A stretch of DNA of 64,000 nt, taken from NCBI GenBank assembly GCA_018398575.1, contig JAGTXZ010000011.1, forward strand, positions 496,001 through 560,000, read 5' to 3'. Shown piece by piece: positions 35,609 to 48,138 of this stretch; position 1 is the first letter of the stretch, and every line of letters starts with the position of its first letter. A program made the position numbers and the translations under genes. The notes beneath the pieces are model-generated. The model saw only the letters and a list, made by a program, of their open reading frames with translations, did no database searches and had not been told where the DNA came from. The DNA comes from Ampelomyces quisqualis (taxonomy: Eukaryota; Ascomycota; Dothideomycetes; Pleosporales; Phaeosphaeriaceae).

Positions 35609-36696
35609 TGCAAATGTAGATGTTGTATGTAAGTGTTGAACCGCAGAGTATGAATTTAGTTCAAGACAACACTCGAGTTCTTATATAACAATTCACTTCC
35701 AGGTCTGTGTACCACAATGCGAACTTCTTTCTTTGTATAGACATATTTGGTTAGATATTCCACCAAATTCTTCTTTATTCCAAGAGATTTAATACCGTTG
35801 CACTAATTCATTGTGTGGCCTCTGTCCACCCTCGGCAATGTAGCTGACTAGAGCGTCAATACCTTTGTTGTTCTTAGCTGACTAGAGTGCCGATACCTTC
35901 TTTGTTATTGGAAACTCATTTCCCCACATCTGTTCAAGCTTAGACCCTGGCACTGTATTTGAGTGAAGAAACTGCTTTTACTCTTAGCACGTGCCTTTAC
36001 TGTTTGGATCGCCGGTGCTTATTCTCTTAATAATCCATGGCATAAAATCTTAGCCTTGAGCATGCTACTTCATGCAAACTACCCAAGCCTCTTCCAGAAC
36101 AAGAAATAAGAGCTGAATACACTACAATATCGAAGATTTAACGTATACTTGACACAGGATTAAAGATTGCATAGATTTGTCGCAAATATTAGAAGGCTGA
36201 GAAAAAACAATTAAAGCTATAGGTAAAAGTAAACAACAAGATATACTAGGTAGTTTTCCAGATCTAAACGCTGTAATTTTCTTCAAGTACAGTAATAAAA
36301 TATACATATGTCTAACACATAATAGCTTTTGACTACAAATAAACAAGCTAGCTATTATACTAAGCTGTCCACTGACCTCCATTCATATACAATTTGTAGG
36401 CACGTCATCTCGCATCCCTAACCAAGTTCGCCAAACCGCGTAAGACCTATCAAGACATTTTCGGACTCGGGAAGTTTGCGTAGTGTGACATCTCATTTCA
36501 TAATCGTAACCGTATCTACAATGTGCATGGATAGAGGAGGATATTTACATAGCCAGAATATTTACAAGAAAGCTGCTCTGACCGGAGCGCGCATGTCACT
36601 CGTTCACGGGTATATTTCATCATTCCTTCTTCTTCCACTTGGCATGCTCGCATAGTCGTCGAAATGCGTGCGCGATCTTCAGATTGCTTGCGCCAT
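35609..36696. other. Intergenic region, no gene recognised
   Basis: Upstream region of the APH-type gene and 3' region of the MFS gene. A moderately AT-rich stretch at about 36115-36370 has no transposon motif. GCTGACTAGAG occurs twice, near 35843 and 35877, within similar sequence (a short direct duplication around TAGCTGACTAGAGYG). No gene was found. Confidence 0.45.
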
Positions 36697-38493
36697 CTAG
36701 TACTTCTCGCGATGCATGGCCTCGACATCCTTGCTTGCAAGAATCGAGTCGTGGTCGATAGTATTCTCTTGCACACCGACGTGGGAATGGGTGTATGCGT
36801 CGAGCTCTTTGGCCTTGGGGGTGAAGTTGAGGTAGATCGGGTATGACCAAGCGAAAGCGACTGTTGCGTTGTTAGTTTGCGTGGTTGTTTGGAGATAGGG
36901 AGGTGGTGAGACGTACAGAAGATGAGAGGAATGCACATGGCGTGCCTGGTGCCGATCTTGTCGGCAACGTTTCCGAGGATGACGGGGATGATGGCACCAC
37001 CGCAGACGGAGGAGACGAGGAAGGAGGCACCGCGCTTGGTATGGCGTCCGAGACCGCGGAGTGCTGAATAACTGTTAGTCGAAGCATGCATAGTGGAATG
37101 TTCGGAACGTACTGAGTGCGAAGATAATTGGGAAGATGCTGTGCATATGTTAGTCAACGTTTGTGAAGAGAGGGTGTTTTCAGGGGTAGCAATTACCAAG
37201 ATTCGAAGAAAAGTACCTAAGTTTATTAGCCGTTGTTCCTCGTAAAAAGTGTCCATTGGTTTGTGCTTACAATCATGAGCATGGAGAGACCACCCCAGTT
37301 AGGACGATCCGCACCACCAGTGTTGGTACCAATAGCCGCGGCAATGAAGATCATGATCATAGTCTGGAAAATCATCAAGACAATACGGGGCTTTCCACCA
37401 AAGTACATGAGTCCAGCAGCAGCGAATCGTCCCGCAGCGAAGAGACCCTGAGCAATAGCGTAAAAGTTGGCTCCCTGGACGTGGGCCTCGGTGACGGTGA
37501 GATCAGGACGGGCCTGCTCGAAGTAGTTGATAAAGTAAGCCGCAACACCGACCTGCGCGCCAACGTACGAGAACTGCGCAAAAGTACCCCAGAAAAGAGT
37601 GTACTGCTTACGGAGTGGCTTGTCGACGTAGCCAGTAGCAGCGGTAGTCATCTCCGCTTGGTCGGCCATGTCGGAGTCGGTAATTTCAGGGATCGGAGCG
37701 AAGTAGAAGACAACGGCAAGGATGGCGACGAAGCCGGCAATACCAAGGTAAACCCACTGGACAGCCTCGAGCGAACGACCATCAGCACCGACGTTCTTGA
37801 ATATGACTTGAGCGGCGAGGACGGGCGCAACGACTGAGCCAACGGCCTGGACAGACTGGGACAGCTCGAGACGGAACTCGGACCACTTGGGAGGACCGCA
37901 GACAGCAATGTATGGGTTGGCGGAGACCTCAAGAGTAGACAGACCAGATCCAGCAAGGAACATGGCGCCGCAGAAACCGCCGAAGGATCGCTTGACAGCT
38001 GATGGCCAGAACATGAGCGCACCGACGCAATAGATAGACAAGCCAAGAATAAAAGTGTAGCGATACCCGAACTTGCGCAGGAACCAGCCAGAGTACGTGA
38101 GGGGGCCGATGAAGTACGCCCCGAAGTAGGAGGCTTGCAGACCAGATGATTCGCCCTTGGTGATGTGCAGTGCGACTTGGAAGCGGGAGTTGAGGACATC
38201 GAGAAGACCATAGGCGAAGCCCCACATGAAGAACCTGGAAGCATTGTTAGTATGGGTGTATGTAATTTGTGAAGTGATGTTGGTAGGACATACAAGGTAG
38301 TAACGAGGATGACGGGAACGATGGATTGGCGGGTAGTGAGCTGCGAAGCACCAGTTACAACACGGTTGTCCACACTCTTTCGTCGAGTCTGCTCTGAGAC
38401 GACCTCGACGGCAGATGGGCGACGACCCTGTTGCTCATGGACCTCCCCGAGGGTAGGTTCTTGAGAACCGTTCATACCGAAGAGTTTCACCAT
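36697..38493 (-). CDS. FHS-family MFS transporter (fucose/glucose-galactose permease type)
   Basis: Six exons: 38493-38294, 38234-37271, 37216-37197, 37138-37113, 37063-36917 and 36860-36697. All introns are GT-AG, 49-59 nt, and the frame is kept throughout, giving 506 residues. Exons 3 and 4 are only 20 and 26 nt. About 12 hydrophobic segments follow a hydrophilic N terminus. FFMWGFAYGLLDVLNSRFQ in helix 1, ASYFGAYFIGPLTYSGWFLRKFGYR between helices 2 and 3 (the major-facilitator loop) and STLEVSANPYIAVCGP match L-fucose permease and fungal glucose/galactose transporter-like proteins (TCDB 2.A.1.7). Predicted role: proton-coupled sugar uptake at the plasma membrane. The exact sugar cannot be read from sequence. 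The cytoplasmic tail is short and charged. Confidence 0.88.
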
Positions 38494-40640
38494 GGTGGCG
38501 ATCAGACTCTTTCAAAGAGCAAGAATTAGATGTTCAGAGATGGTAGAAAAGATGTGGATCCCAGATAGAGGTGAACCTGGAGAACTGTGGAGCTGATAAT
38601 GCTGGAGAAGGGGGGCACGAGCAGCACAATATATCCTTCCCCAGCGTTGCTAAATGTGTAAGTGGTGATAGACATCTCGATGTGGCTGGTGCCATCCAGG
38701 CCGGGATAGACAGCGGTAGTGCATCGGTAGCTCGACAATGGCGTTGGTTGAGCGGTTCAGCTATGCGGCCTGTGGTGGGCTGGGTACGGCATTTGCCTAA
38801 TGCCTCTCGCTAATGCACCGGTCCCTTACTCCGTACACGATTCTACCAGGGCTCCGCAGAACTCGCACTGCGCTGGCTTTTGATATGCTGGTCTTACTTC
38901 GGTAACACGCATCCGCCCGAAAGTGCTGCCGGTTTATGTCGGAAGTTGCACGTGAGTGACCAATCAGACCACTTCCTCTGTCACCACGCACACCCCAGAC
39001 AGCTCCACTTAGTTGTTGAGCCTCATGGAGCAGGAAATTCTTCCCGCAGGCGCGCAGCCCCATACTAGCCTCCACGAAAGAACCCTGTGGAGTTGTGTTG
39101 GCCTGAAAAATGGGATTTGCGGAGTATGTCCTACAGCTCGAGTGTTGCAGACATGCAGTCTCGACCACGACGATGAAAGTCTGATGAGAAAAAAAGAATG
39201 AATGACAGCTGCACCCCGCAAACATGCGCAGGTGAACAGTTGGTCTTTAGCATGTCTTCAAGCCAGATCTAAATCATAGTGAACTCCAGAGACTTTGCGA
39301 CTATACAATAATGGGCAAATCAAGGCGCGGCCCGCGAAAAGCCAGCAGACCTCACGCGATCAAGGCGCCATCGGGACCCGCACCAAGCTTGTCTTGGCCC
39401 AGGGAAGTCCGTCCTTTTCTCGACAATTGATATGCAGCCAGTAAGTTAGTACCCGCAGTGCTGGAAGCCACGCACGATGATAGAAGCGTCTCTTCTTGCA
39501 GGCCAGGGCGGTCCTCGCACGGCCCCAAGTCAGAGTTGTGCAAGCCTGCCCACGTCGACGTATGCGGCGGTCTCAACGGCAGAGAAAGTAGCCTTGGTGT
39601 CGGCCTGGATTCGAAATGCTCCCATCAGTGCAGGCGGAGACGAGCTCAGGCGGTCTCTTCGACGGCGATAACTCTTGTGCTCTGGACATCTTTCGCCGCT
39701 GTAGATCTCCTCCTCTACGATCGAATGCTAGATGCGTGTCTGACCTGTCTGCATGAAGATCTTTTCGTGTGTTCACAATGACGATCCAACGTCTCATAGC
39801 AAGCCGACCCCTCCTTTGTCTCCGCGGGGCTTAGTTAGGGCTGCTTATTATTGCTGGGGCAAAAGACATGGGGTGTCTGTTCAGCGAAAAATTCTAGTCG
39901 GCTTCTAGCGTGCTTCTGTGGCGCCTGTGCAGGAAATCGCTCATGTGTCCTCGTCTCGTGGACGAATATGCACCCTACGCGCTTTGGATGCCGCACCCTG
40001 AGATCTGATTGGCTCAACATCTATGGGGCGTCGGTAGGTTTGTCGGAGTGCTCAGGCTAGCGCGCCGGCCAAGCCCAGATGCGTGATAGCTGGCATCACG
40101 TGTCGCGAATTTGGGGTGCCCCATTCGGGGCTGTGTGGTCTGCTAGCTGGGTTACGAGGTCTGGCATGTGGGGATCGGAGCGGAGCGTCAGCGGACATGG
40201 AGAGCGAGGCGACTGCACTATCGGATGGCTCACTGGATCAAGGCAATAGATGGTTGTTCCGTCTGGCATGAACTTCGTATCAAAGGTCCCCAGATGCGGA
40301 TTGAGATATGAATAGTCAATTCGATATGCACTCCCTTGTCTCACTTGGAAATCGCTCAAGCGCTGCTTTGCAAAAGCACGACGACGCTCAAATCGCACGA
40401 GGTATCCTTCGAAGTAACAAAACATGCAAAGCGCCACCCGAAGAGCGTCACGGGCCACACGCTTGTAGGCACTTATGGTGCGGAGTCTGAACCGATAACT
40501 CGCAGCCCCCGCTCTATACCCAAGCTCCACAACTCCGTGTTCCTTCATGGGTATGTCGTGCGCACATGGGACCTTTGTTTCGTGGATATGATGGTCCTTT
40601 GAATGTCGATAAGCATTGGCCGTACGATCGTCATGAGACA
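38494..40640. other. Intergenic region, no gene recognised
   Basis: Contains the promoter of the MFS gene (right of 38493) and the 3' side of the RhoGEF gene. Overlapping short frames on both strands lack motifs. No repeat or RNA gene was identified. Confidence 0.45.
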
Positions 40641-43600
40641 TTACTCTTTCTGTCCCTCGTTCAGAACCAGCTCCACCACGACCTGACACCTCTCCTGTGC
40701 CGGATGCTGCAAGCTCAGCTTGATCGTCCTGTTGTGCGATGAGCCGCCGCTTAACCCGTCGTCTAAGCACTTGACATCGCGACCAGCAATAACCTGTCTC
40801 AGTCGACCATTCTGCGCGTTTCGGATCTCAACAAAGTCCGGGTCGAACAACAGTACATACGGTCCATACATCGCCGCGCTCTTGGCCTTGCCAACAAACT
40901 CCATAATGACGGAACGAGATATGTCACCGTTTTTGTTGATATAGACAGCGCACTCCTCATAACAGAGAAGGAATTCTTGGTCCGAGAGACGGAACATGCC
41001 CAGTGGGAGTTGACTCGCTAGGCGCGCCGCGATAGTCGCAACATGTGATTGCTTGAGATCGGGCACCGACCACGGCTGCTTCTTGTCGAGTGTCAAGACT
41101 TCGAAGCCCTTTGCCGTGGAAACAGCCAGCGACGAATGGAACAAGTTGATTGTGTAGCAGTCAGCTGGAATGTAGAATTCGTCATATTCACGGAAAAATT
41201 CGGTTCGTCCAGACTTCCAGATTCTGGACTTCTTCTCTGTCGACTTTTGAAAGACAGGTTCGAGAACCTTGAATGTCGAGGATATGCCATCTTTCTTCTT
41301 GTAGAACACGAGTGTGCGATCCTTCATAACGCCAGTGGCAAAGAAGCCAATATCACGTGCACCTGACAGCTTTTGGGGAGCTCGCCGTGCGGAATCGCTC
41401 GTTGTAGGCGCACCACCCACCGGACAGACAGCGTCTAGGTGATAAGCAATGAGCGACTTGTCCGAAATTAGTAGCATTAAGCTGAACTGCTCGAGAACAG
41501 CTATCTGTGTTACTCGAGGCACTTGGACGGCCTTGATAAATTAGCAACTGTCACTTGAAGGATGAGAGCCAAGCATACCTTTGACCAGCCCCGTGGGTTG
41601 TCAAATTCAGATACATAAACACCGATGTCTGTACCAACAGCGAGGATGTGCTTGCCATAAGGTTGGTTGAAAGCCGTCGCGCAGTTCACGCGTGCACGGC
41701 ATATAGGCACTGGTCGCCCTTGTTGCAAGAACAGTTTCTCTACTTCCTCCACAGACCGATCCAGTGGTGTTCCTTTGATCGTAATCGCTTTTTGAGACGG
41801 CATCGCGCTATCATATGCGAACGCAGCATCGGCCATGACTCGCAGTCGGAAAGGTTCAGCATTCTGGGCGAAGAGCGCCGCCGCGTGTCTCGTCTTTGCA
41901 ATGATGAGCTTGTCGCACCACTCCGCTCTGTTGTTGGCCGATGTCGCGTACAGTGTGTATGTTTCTTTCCCGAGGTGCTTTACCTTGAAAGGATAGAGAA
42001 TCTTGTCATCTTTGTTGCTGTCAAGAGTCGCGTTGTTAACCACCGTCTTTCCAGAACCCCCTGTATTTGCCGATCCAAAGGACGTGGATGTTGTAGTGTG
42101 CTGTAGCGTGCCAGGACCAGGGCTATTTGTCGATCGGCCAAGTCCTCCGCTCCTAACCTTTTCGGTAACCTGGTTGACAGGGGCGATCCCTTTCAGATTC
42201 GAACGCACGACAGGGTCATCATCCTCACTTTCGAGCACTAGCAGGTCCATAGGAATTGGCAACCGAGATACGTCGTACTTCTCTGATTTGGTGACGCCGT
42301 CGGCCTCGCGGAAAGTGACCGCCTTGGCAAGAACAAGATAGTGGTCAAAGAGGAGCGCGTGCGTTTCGACCCAATTGAAGCGGCTGCCTCCCATTCTCTG
42401 CAAGTCGCCTCGATAGATGAGCTCTCTTCCTAGGTGATCCAAGTTGAGCTCAACACGCTGCATGCCTGGTCGGAGGATGAGCCTTGCTTGCAGATCGGTC
42501 AGGTCCACCTTTCGACTCATTTCACCAACGCGAGCGTCGCATTCCAAAGCCACGTTTTTGATTTCTTCTTTGGCAACGATGAGGTTGCGCTTTTCCTCGT
42601 TATCAACGGTGGAATTCTTAATTACCGTGTCAATGAGTAGACCGTACCGCTGAAGTCTATCAATGGGTCCCTTTAGAAACGTGTTCCAGTCTAGCTTTTG
42701 AGAACGCCTGTCTGTTTGTGCTTCGTTCAGGAAAGTGCGGAAAAGCATGTTCTTGTCAGCCTCCTGGCGTACAAGGAACGTTGCATAAGGGAAGGATGCA
42801 GCGTATTCAATGTATGCCTGCTTCGCTTTCCGGATCCATTCACGGAAGATGTCACTGAAACCTGTGATCCAAGGTCCCTGTTCCTGCTGGCGATACTTGA
42901 TTTGTGGAAGGAGGTGGTCTTCGTTTGCTTTTCTGACGGCGTCCACTTTGCCAAATACATCGCGAACGAACCTGCCAAGCTTTTTGGGTGAAATGACTGG
43001 AGGCTGGGCTGCCATGAGACGGTCGCGATACAATCCGCGTAGCACATCGAGTCGCTGGATGTAGTTGTCTTCTCCTTGCACGATCTCGTGCAGGATGTTC
43101 TGGCGCTCAATCTCCTTTTTATTCACGCCCTCGATGTCTTCCTTCTTTACCTTGTGGAACGTGGCCCAGTCTTCAGATGCCGCAGCAGCAGCTGGAGAAT
43201 GTAGGTCAATCTTCTTCAGTGTCCGTTGGCAGTGATGTGAGTAGCAACGACCGGGTGATGTATGCATGTGAAGCATAGGTGCGTAACATCCGGCACCAGT
43301 GAGCTGGAATATCACGCCGGTCATGCTTACCGAGGAGAACTTCAACCACTCCTCCTCATGCACAAGTGTCCCAGACTTCAACATGTCGGTAACGACTCGG
43401 CTGCTCAAAGTTTCCGCATCCGCAATGTTCATCGTAGGAACTTTGTGGGTGAAGAGAGCGATCAGGCCTTCCTGTATTGGCCCCTCTTTGAGATCATTTT
43501 CCCCCTCCGTCATCATCTTGAGCCAAGCAATGACTGTGCTGAGGGCCCATGGCTCTGCACATTTCTTGAAGTCGTTGGTGGCCAACTTGGACGGGTTGAA

Positions 43601-45709
43601 GCGCTTGCCAGCGGGAATTGTGGGTAAATCGATCGCCACTGAAGCGTCTGCACTGCCAGGCGTCAAGGTATTCCCATCACTTTCCATGCCACCTCCGTAG
43701 AACGTATTGCGATTGGCGGTCTGCCTCACCCTGTGCCCTTGCTCTGCGTCCGTTTTTGATCGCGGCAGTGGGTTCGCTTGCGGGGCGTGACTGTGCTGGA
43801 GTAGAGAGATTGAGCGCGGAACAGTCGCGCCAGTGGGAGATGTCATGCCCATGGCGTTGGGGCTGACAGGATACGTCTCGCGTGCTACAGGAGCATTCCG
43901 CCAGTACTCATAAGATCCGGTGGAGCTTATGCTCTGGTGGTTCATTCGACCCCTGCTGCTGTTGCTACTCGCTGGTGGAGGTGGTAAAGGTCGGTTCGAC
44001 ATACCAGGATGATAGAACATGTCCGGGGGCTCACCAGGCATCATCGTGGAAGGACCTCCCACTGTTGAGCCTGACATTGTAGATGTGCCATCCATCAGAG
44101 TTAGCTCGTCGCCTTCGTCGTAACTCCGCCGTCGCGCACTGGGCTCTTCTAAACCACCGGTTCCAAATGTGTCGACGCGCACATTACTTGAGAATGAGGG
44201 GAAAGGGTGAATTGGATCGTAGTCATGACCGACCTCTGACCTTTGTTGCGAACCAGAAGTTGTGGGAAGAGTTGCTCCTGACGCCAATTGACTTGAGCTG
44301 CCACCGTATCCAAATGAGGGCATGCCGCCAAACATGCTTACATCAACGCCTGCGCCGACATAGTCGCTGTCACTACCACTGCCGCCGTAGTGTTGATCCG
44401 GGTCTGCGGGGAGCTGCGGAGATTGCAATGTTGCGTGGCTGCTGAAGAGACCGGTGCCTCCGCTCCGTCTGCGGGCCTCATCTTCTGCCTCCTGTGCTTC
44501 TGCAGCGCGAAGTGCAGCCAAACCAGCAGCTGCCTCTACATCGCTCTCGTCGCTAGCGTAGGCGTCGCGCGGAGGGTATGATGGTGATGGATGTCCGGCA
44601 TTCACGTGATCACCGTTCCTGCGCGAGGATTGTCGGTCCACACCACTGTAGTACTGGTTGCCGTTTGCTTGTTGAACATGGAATGACGGCTGGGGACTTG
44701 TGGAGGCACCACCAGCCGTCAGTCCTATAATATCATCGTAGAGCGCGTCCTGGCTGTTATACTGGTGGCCGTTGGATTGCGCGAAATATTCGTCGCTGTC
44801 GGATTCTTGCGGCGGCGGGGGTAGAGGTCGCGAGGAAACGGTACTCGATCGCTGAGGCGAGCCGTGGGTGGGCACTTCGGGCGTGGGAGGGAGGGGATAT
44901 GTCTGATGGCTTCCTGCAGATGAGTATCTATCGGAGCGTTGTTGCGAGCCGTAGCCGTTGTTGTAGGCCGGCGGCGAAGGAAGCGGGGCGTGTGAAGTTG
45001 CTGTGGGGTAGTAGCTCTGAGACGAGGCGCTGGAAGAATGCGGGCCTGAGTAGCTGCTCCAGTCTTCCAAAGGTAAAGGCACGCTCCCGGGAGGCACCGG
45101 TAAGGATGGCGGGGCGGGAGCAGGGTAGCCTGATGGCCTGCTGCTGGCAACCGATTGAGTTCTTGCAAATGTCGACGACTGGGGCTGCGCTGGCGAAGGG
45201 TAACCGGCGGTCGGCGAGGTGGACGAGAAGCCGTAGGGACGAGCAACTGTGTTGTTCCTGTTCAGGCCATTGTCAGCGTATGCAGCCGGGTTGTATGGCT
45301 GTGGGCCCGAGGACGCTGGGGCGGCGAATGTCCGGTTTACGCCGCCATAGTGCTGAGGGTTGGGCAGGGCTACCGCCGAAGACCCGTAGTTTTGCGGGTT
45401 GTACTGCTGCTGCTGTTGTTGTGGCTGGTAGCTGTAGCTGCTGTTGTAGCCGCCCAGCGTAGGCGAGGTCGGTCCTGGGTTCAGTTGCGGCGAGCTGGAG
45501 CTCCCGATGAACAGCTCGTCGTTCTGGCGCTGGGCATAGCTGTCGCGTCGAGCGGGCGGGTAGCCGTAGCCGGAAGCAGCGCCGTGTGTCTGGTCGCCAT
45601 TGTCGGCGGTGCGGTCGTACTGGTCCTGATACTGGCCGGTCGCACCGCCGTTGCTGGAGCGGGGTATGTTTGGGTTGTGGTAGTTCTGCCCGTTCCCGTA
45701 GTACGACAT
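40641..45709 (-). CDS. ROM2: Rom1/Rom2-type Rho guanine nucleotide exchange factor (DEP-DH-PH-CNH)
   Basis: Two exons, 45709-41579 and 41531-40641, with a 47-nt intron in phase 0, give about 1,673 residues. ATG 45709 has a strong context (GCCACCATG); the frame is open 60 bases upstream but only from TTG. Residues 1-700 are a disordered Tyr/Gln/Ser/Pro-rich tail. Then come a DEP domain (about 716-806, VIAWLKMMTEGEND to LTGAGCYAP), a RhoGEF/DH domain (about 866-1085, starting QNILHEIVQGEDNYIQRL), a PH domain (about 1103-1273) and a C-terminal citron homology (CNH) domain (about 1290-1630) that crosses the intron. This exact order is that of yeast Rom1/Rom2. These activate Rho1 at the cell cortex downstream of wall-stress sensors and so drive glucan synthesis and the cell-integrity MAPK pathway. 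Family role is established; the function here is inferred. Confidence 0.93.
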
Positions 45710-48138
45710 GGTGGCGGGGCTTCGCGTGGAGGGTTGGGCAGGCGCGATGGGTGGCGAGGGCAATCGCAATCGTCCTTCACGAGGCTACCGGGCGAAGGTG
45801 CGCGGGCAGCATGACCGGGACAGCTGGGCCGGGCTGCGCTGTGGTGCGATGGCAAGCTAGACAAGCGCGACGGCGATGCAGCAGAGGGCCCGGCAGCTTG
45901 AAGTGGTCGATGTACGAGGCGGGGGCGGGCCGCTGAAGACCACGGCGCGCCTCAACGTGCCGGGAGACGTGCTGGCGATCAGCTGAGTGAGGAGGGGCGC
46001 GGTGAACGATGGCTTGCCTCTGGGCCGCTGTGTTGTCAATGCGAGGATGAGCGCGACATAAGGGGAACGGCTTGGGAACTGTCTTGTGAGCGTCCTCTAC
46101 CCCTAATTAGTGTGCACTTTGATCATGGAGCCTCGCCCAACGCATGCATGTGCGCATCCTACGCAGGACGAGAGCCACTGCATCGGGCTCGAGACTGGAC
46201 CCCTTCAAGCATCACGAACGGCACCGCCATCTCCGCCTAGGAGGCTTTATTCCCAAGGTGTGCCATGCGACAACGATCTGACACCAGACCAAGCCTATGG
46301 CCATACAATCAGACCCGCTGCAGTCCCTATATGATTTCATCCAAGAACAACCAATGGGAATGGAAAGCTGGCCCTCGATACAGCAGAAAGTCAAACATCT
46401 GTACCACTGGATCAGATGCCAGTCTCGAGGGGAGTGACGCTGGATGAGAGTTACATGGTCACGGGTGGATGCAAAGTTTGTTGTGTTTCCTGCTTTCCCC
46501 GAAGGTTATATAGGAAGAGGATAGAAACTGTAACGTGAACCTGCAGAACCCTTCCACTTGTTGTGTCGTGCCGCGAACTACCTAGCACGTGGCGCTCTTT
46601 TCCCAAATTCCACAGCAGACGTTCCTTCCCCGTCTTTGGCACTCGGGAGTCGGGACCCACAATGCACACCACAGTCACTTTCTCCATCAGCCACAACGCT
46701 TTCGCTTACCTCCCGTGGATGAAAGCCCGCTTGTGCAATACAGATCCAAATGATGCGCCCATGGAAGGTCGCCTCAGTCACGGCGGGGAGGCCGACTAGT
46801 ACGTTGCTAGCACAACTGACTGCACCACCTGCTTACCCCTCACACTCGGTACAGCCGCACGAAACCGCTATGCTGGTATCGGTCTTCCACGATCTTGGGG
46901 TGCATCGCGCATTATTTCAGCCAAACAAACCCGGAGTGTGCGGCACAAAACAGCCAGGTCACAGACTCACAGTTCGACTGGTTCGACATTCGCTCGTCTG
47001 ATTGGAGCGCAACCAACAAAATCCAAGCACGCCCTCCCACATCCTACGACGCAGCCAAGTAGATAACGACACGGATGTATCATGTGTCCATGTAAAGTGG
47101 CCTCGGCCTTCTTCCGAATCTAACCCTTGACTTGACCAGGAATTGCAATCGATGTACGTGCATTCGAACATGGTTCTAGCGCGACGCCATGAGCACGGAA
47201 TGGTGCCGGCGGCCATGAGCGCAGGAGCGGCTCGTTATCAGATTCAGTTTATTATTCCGTTGACACGCAATTACGGCTCGCTCCCAAGCATGCGATGCAC
47301 TCGACGAATCTCGGCATGGACCAAAGTTTGCTGGCGTCAGCCTGGAGGGCATAGTGGCGACGAGTCAGCCGTCAGCAGCTGACACCCAGCTAGGTACATA
47401 CGCGAATGGCGGGGCGCGGCGCACAGCACCGCCGTTCCTCGCCGCACATGCTTTGTCTGCTTGCATGTTGCTTGTCTGCATGGCGAATGGCATGCTTCGT
47501 TTCTGAACCGTCGAGATTGCCACATTCACCGGCGGGCTGCGGTCGCATAGGCACTTCGGGCAGCCCGACACGCAACCATGGTCTTGGTCCGCTTGTCGTC
47601 GGTCACCATTGACCAAGTCCCCAAGCTCTTATCGAGGCCGAGCAAAGACTATCACGCAGAGGTGAGTGAAATGCTTGGTATGCTCCGCCATGACCACAGC
47701 CAAGCCTGGATGGATGTTGCTCCTGCTGCTTTCGGACAGGCCTAGGCGCACACTCACCCTGTGCCTACAGCGGGGAGCACGCGCCATTGATTAACCTTCG
47801 GACCAGGTGTGGCCACTACATAAGGCAACTGATGCCCACTGCGCGTGGTTTGGCTGTCATTCTTATCTTCTGGGATCCTTTGCCAGACTGGTAGTTCTTT
47901 CGTCCCACTCTTGCTGGTTAGTAGGCTATCGGCTCGGACTCGGTCCTTCACTTGCCCGCCGGGCGCCCACAGCCTCCCCCGTACGACCGCCGGTCAATCG
48001 TGTCCTTGCACGCGCTTGAGGCTCTCTGGTCACGGCAGCCGCATTCACCGCCTGTCTATATAGAGGGTCACCTTCTCGTCAGACTTGTTGCGCTTCGTTA
48101 CCTTTTCCATCTTCATCTGAAAATCACATATATCTCCC
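45710..48138. other. Divergent intergenic region between RhoGEF and amino acid permease
   Basis: 2.4 kb shared upstream region for two divergently transcribed genes. The part up to about 46100 is GC-rich and is probably the RhoGEF 5' leader and promoter. The part near 48057 carries a TATA-like box for the permease. No gene or repeat was recognised in between. Confidence 0.5.
48057..48063 (+). promoter_or_regulatory. TATA-like box of the amino acid permease gene
   Basis: TATATAG lies 82 bp before the start codon at 48139, followed by a pyrimidine-rich leader (CTTTTCCATCTTCATCTG), the usual arrangement for an inducible fungal promoter. It is a motif match only; the transcription start is not known. 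Confidence 0.45.

Noticed and set aside
38797..39225. 142-codon minus-strand frame between the MFS and RhoGEF genes
   Set aside because: No recognisable domain, and plus-strand frames overlap it. The composition looks non-coding.
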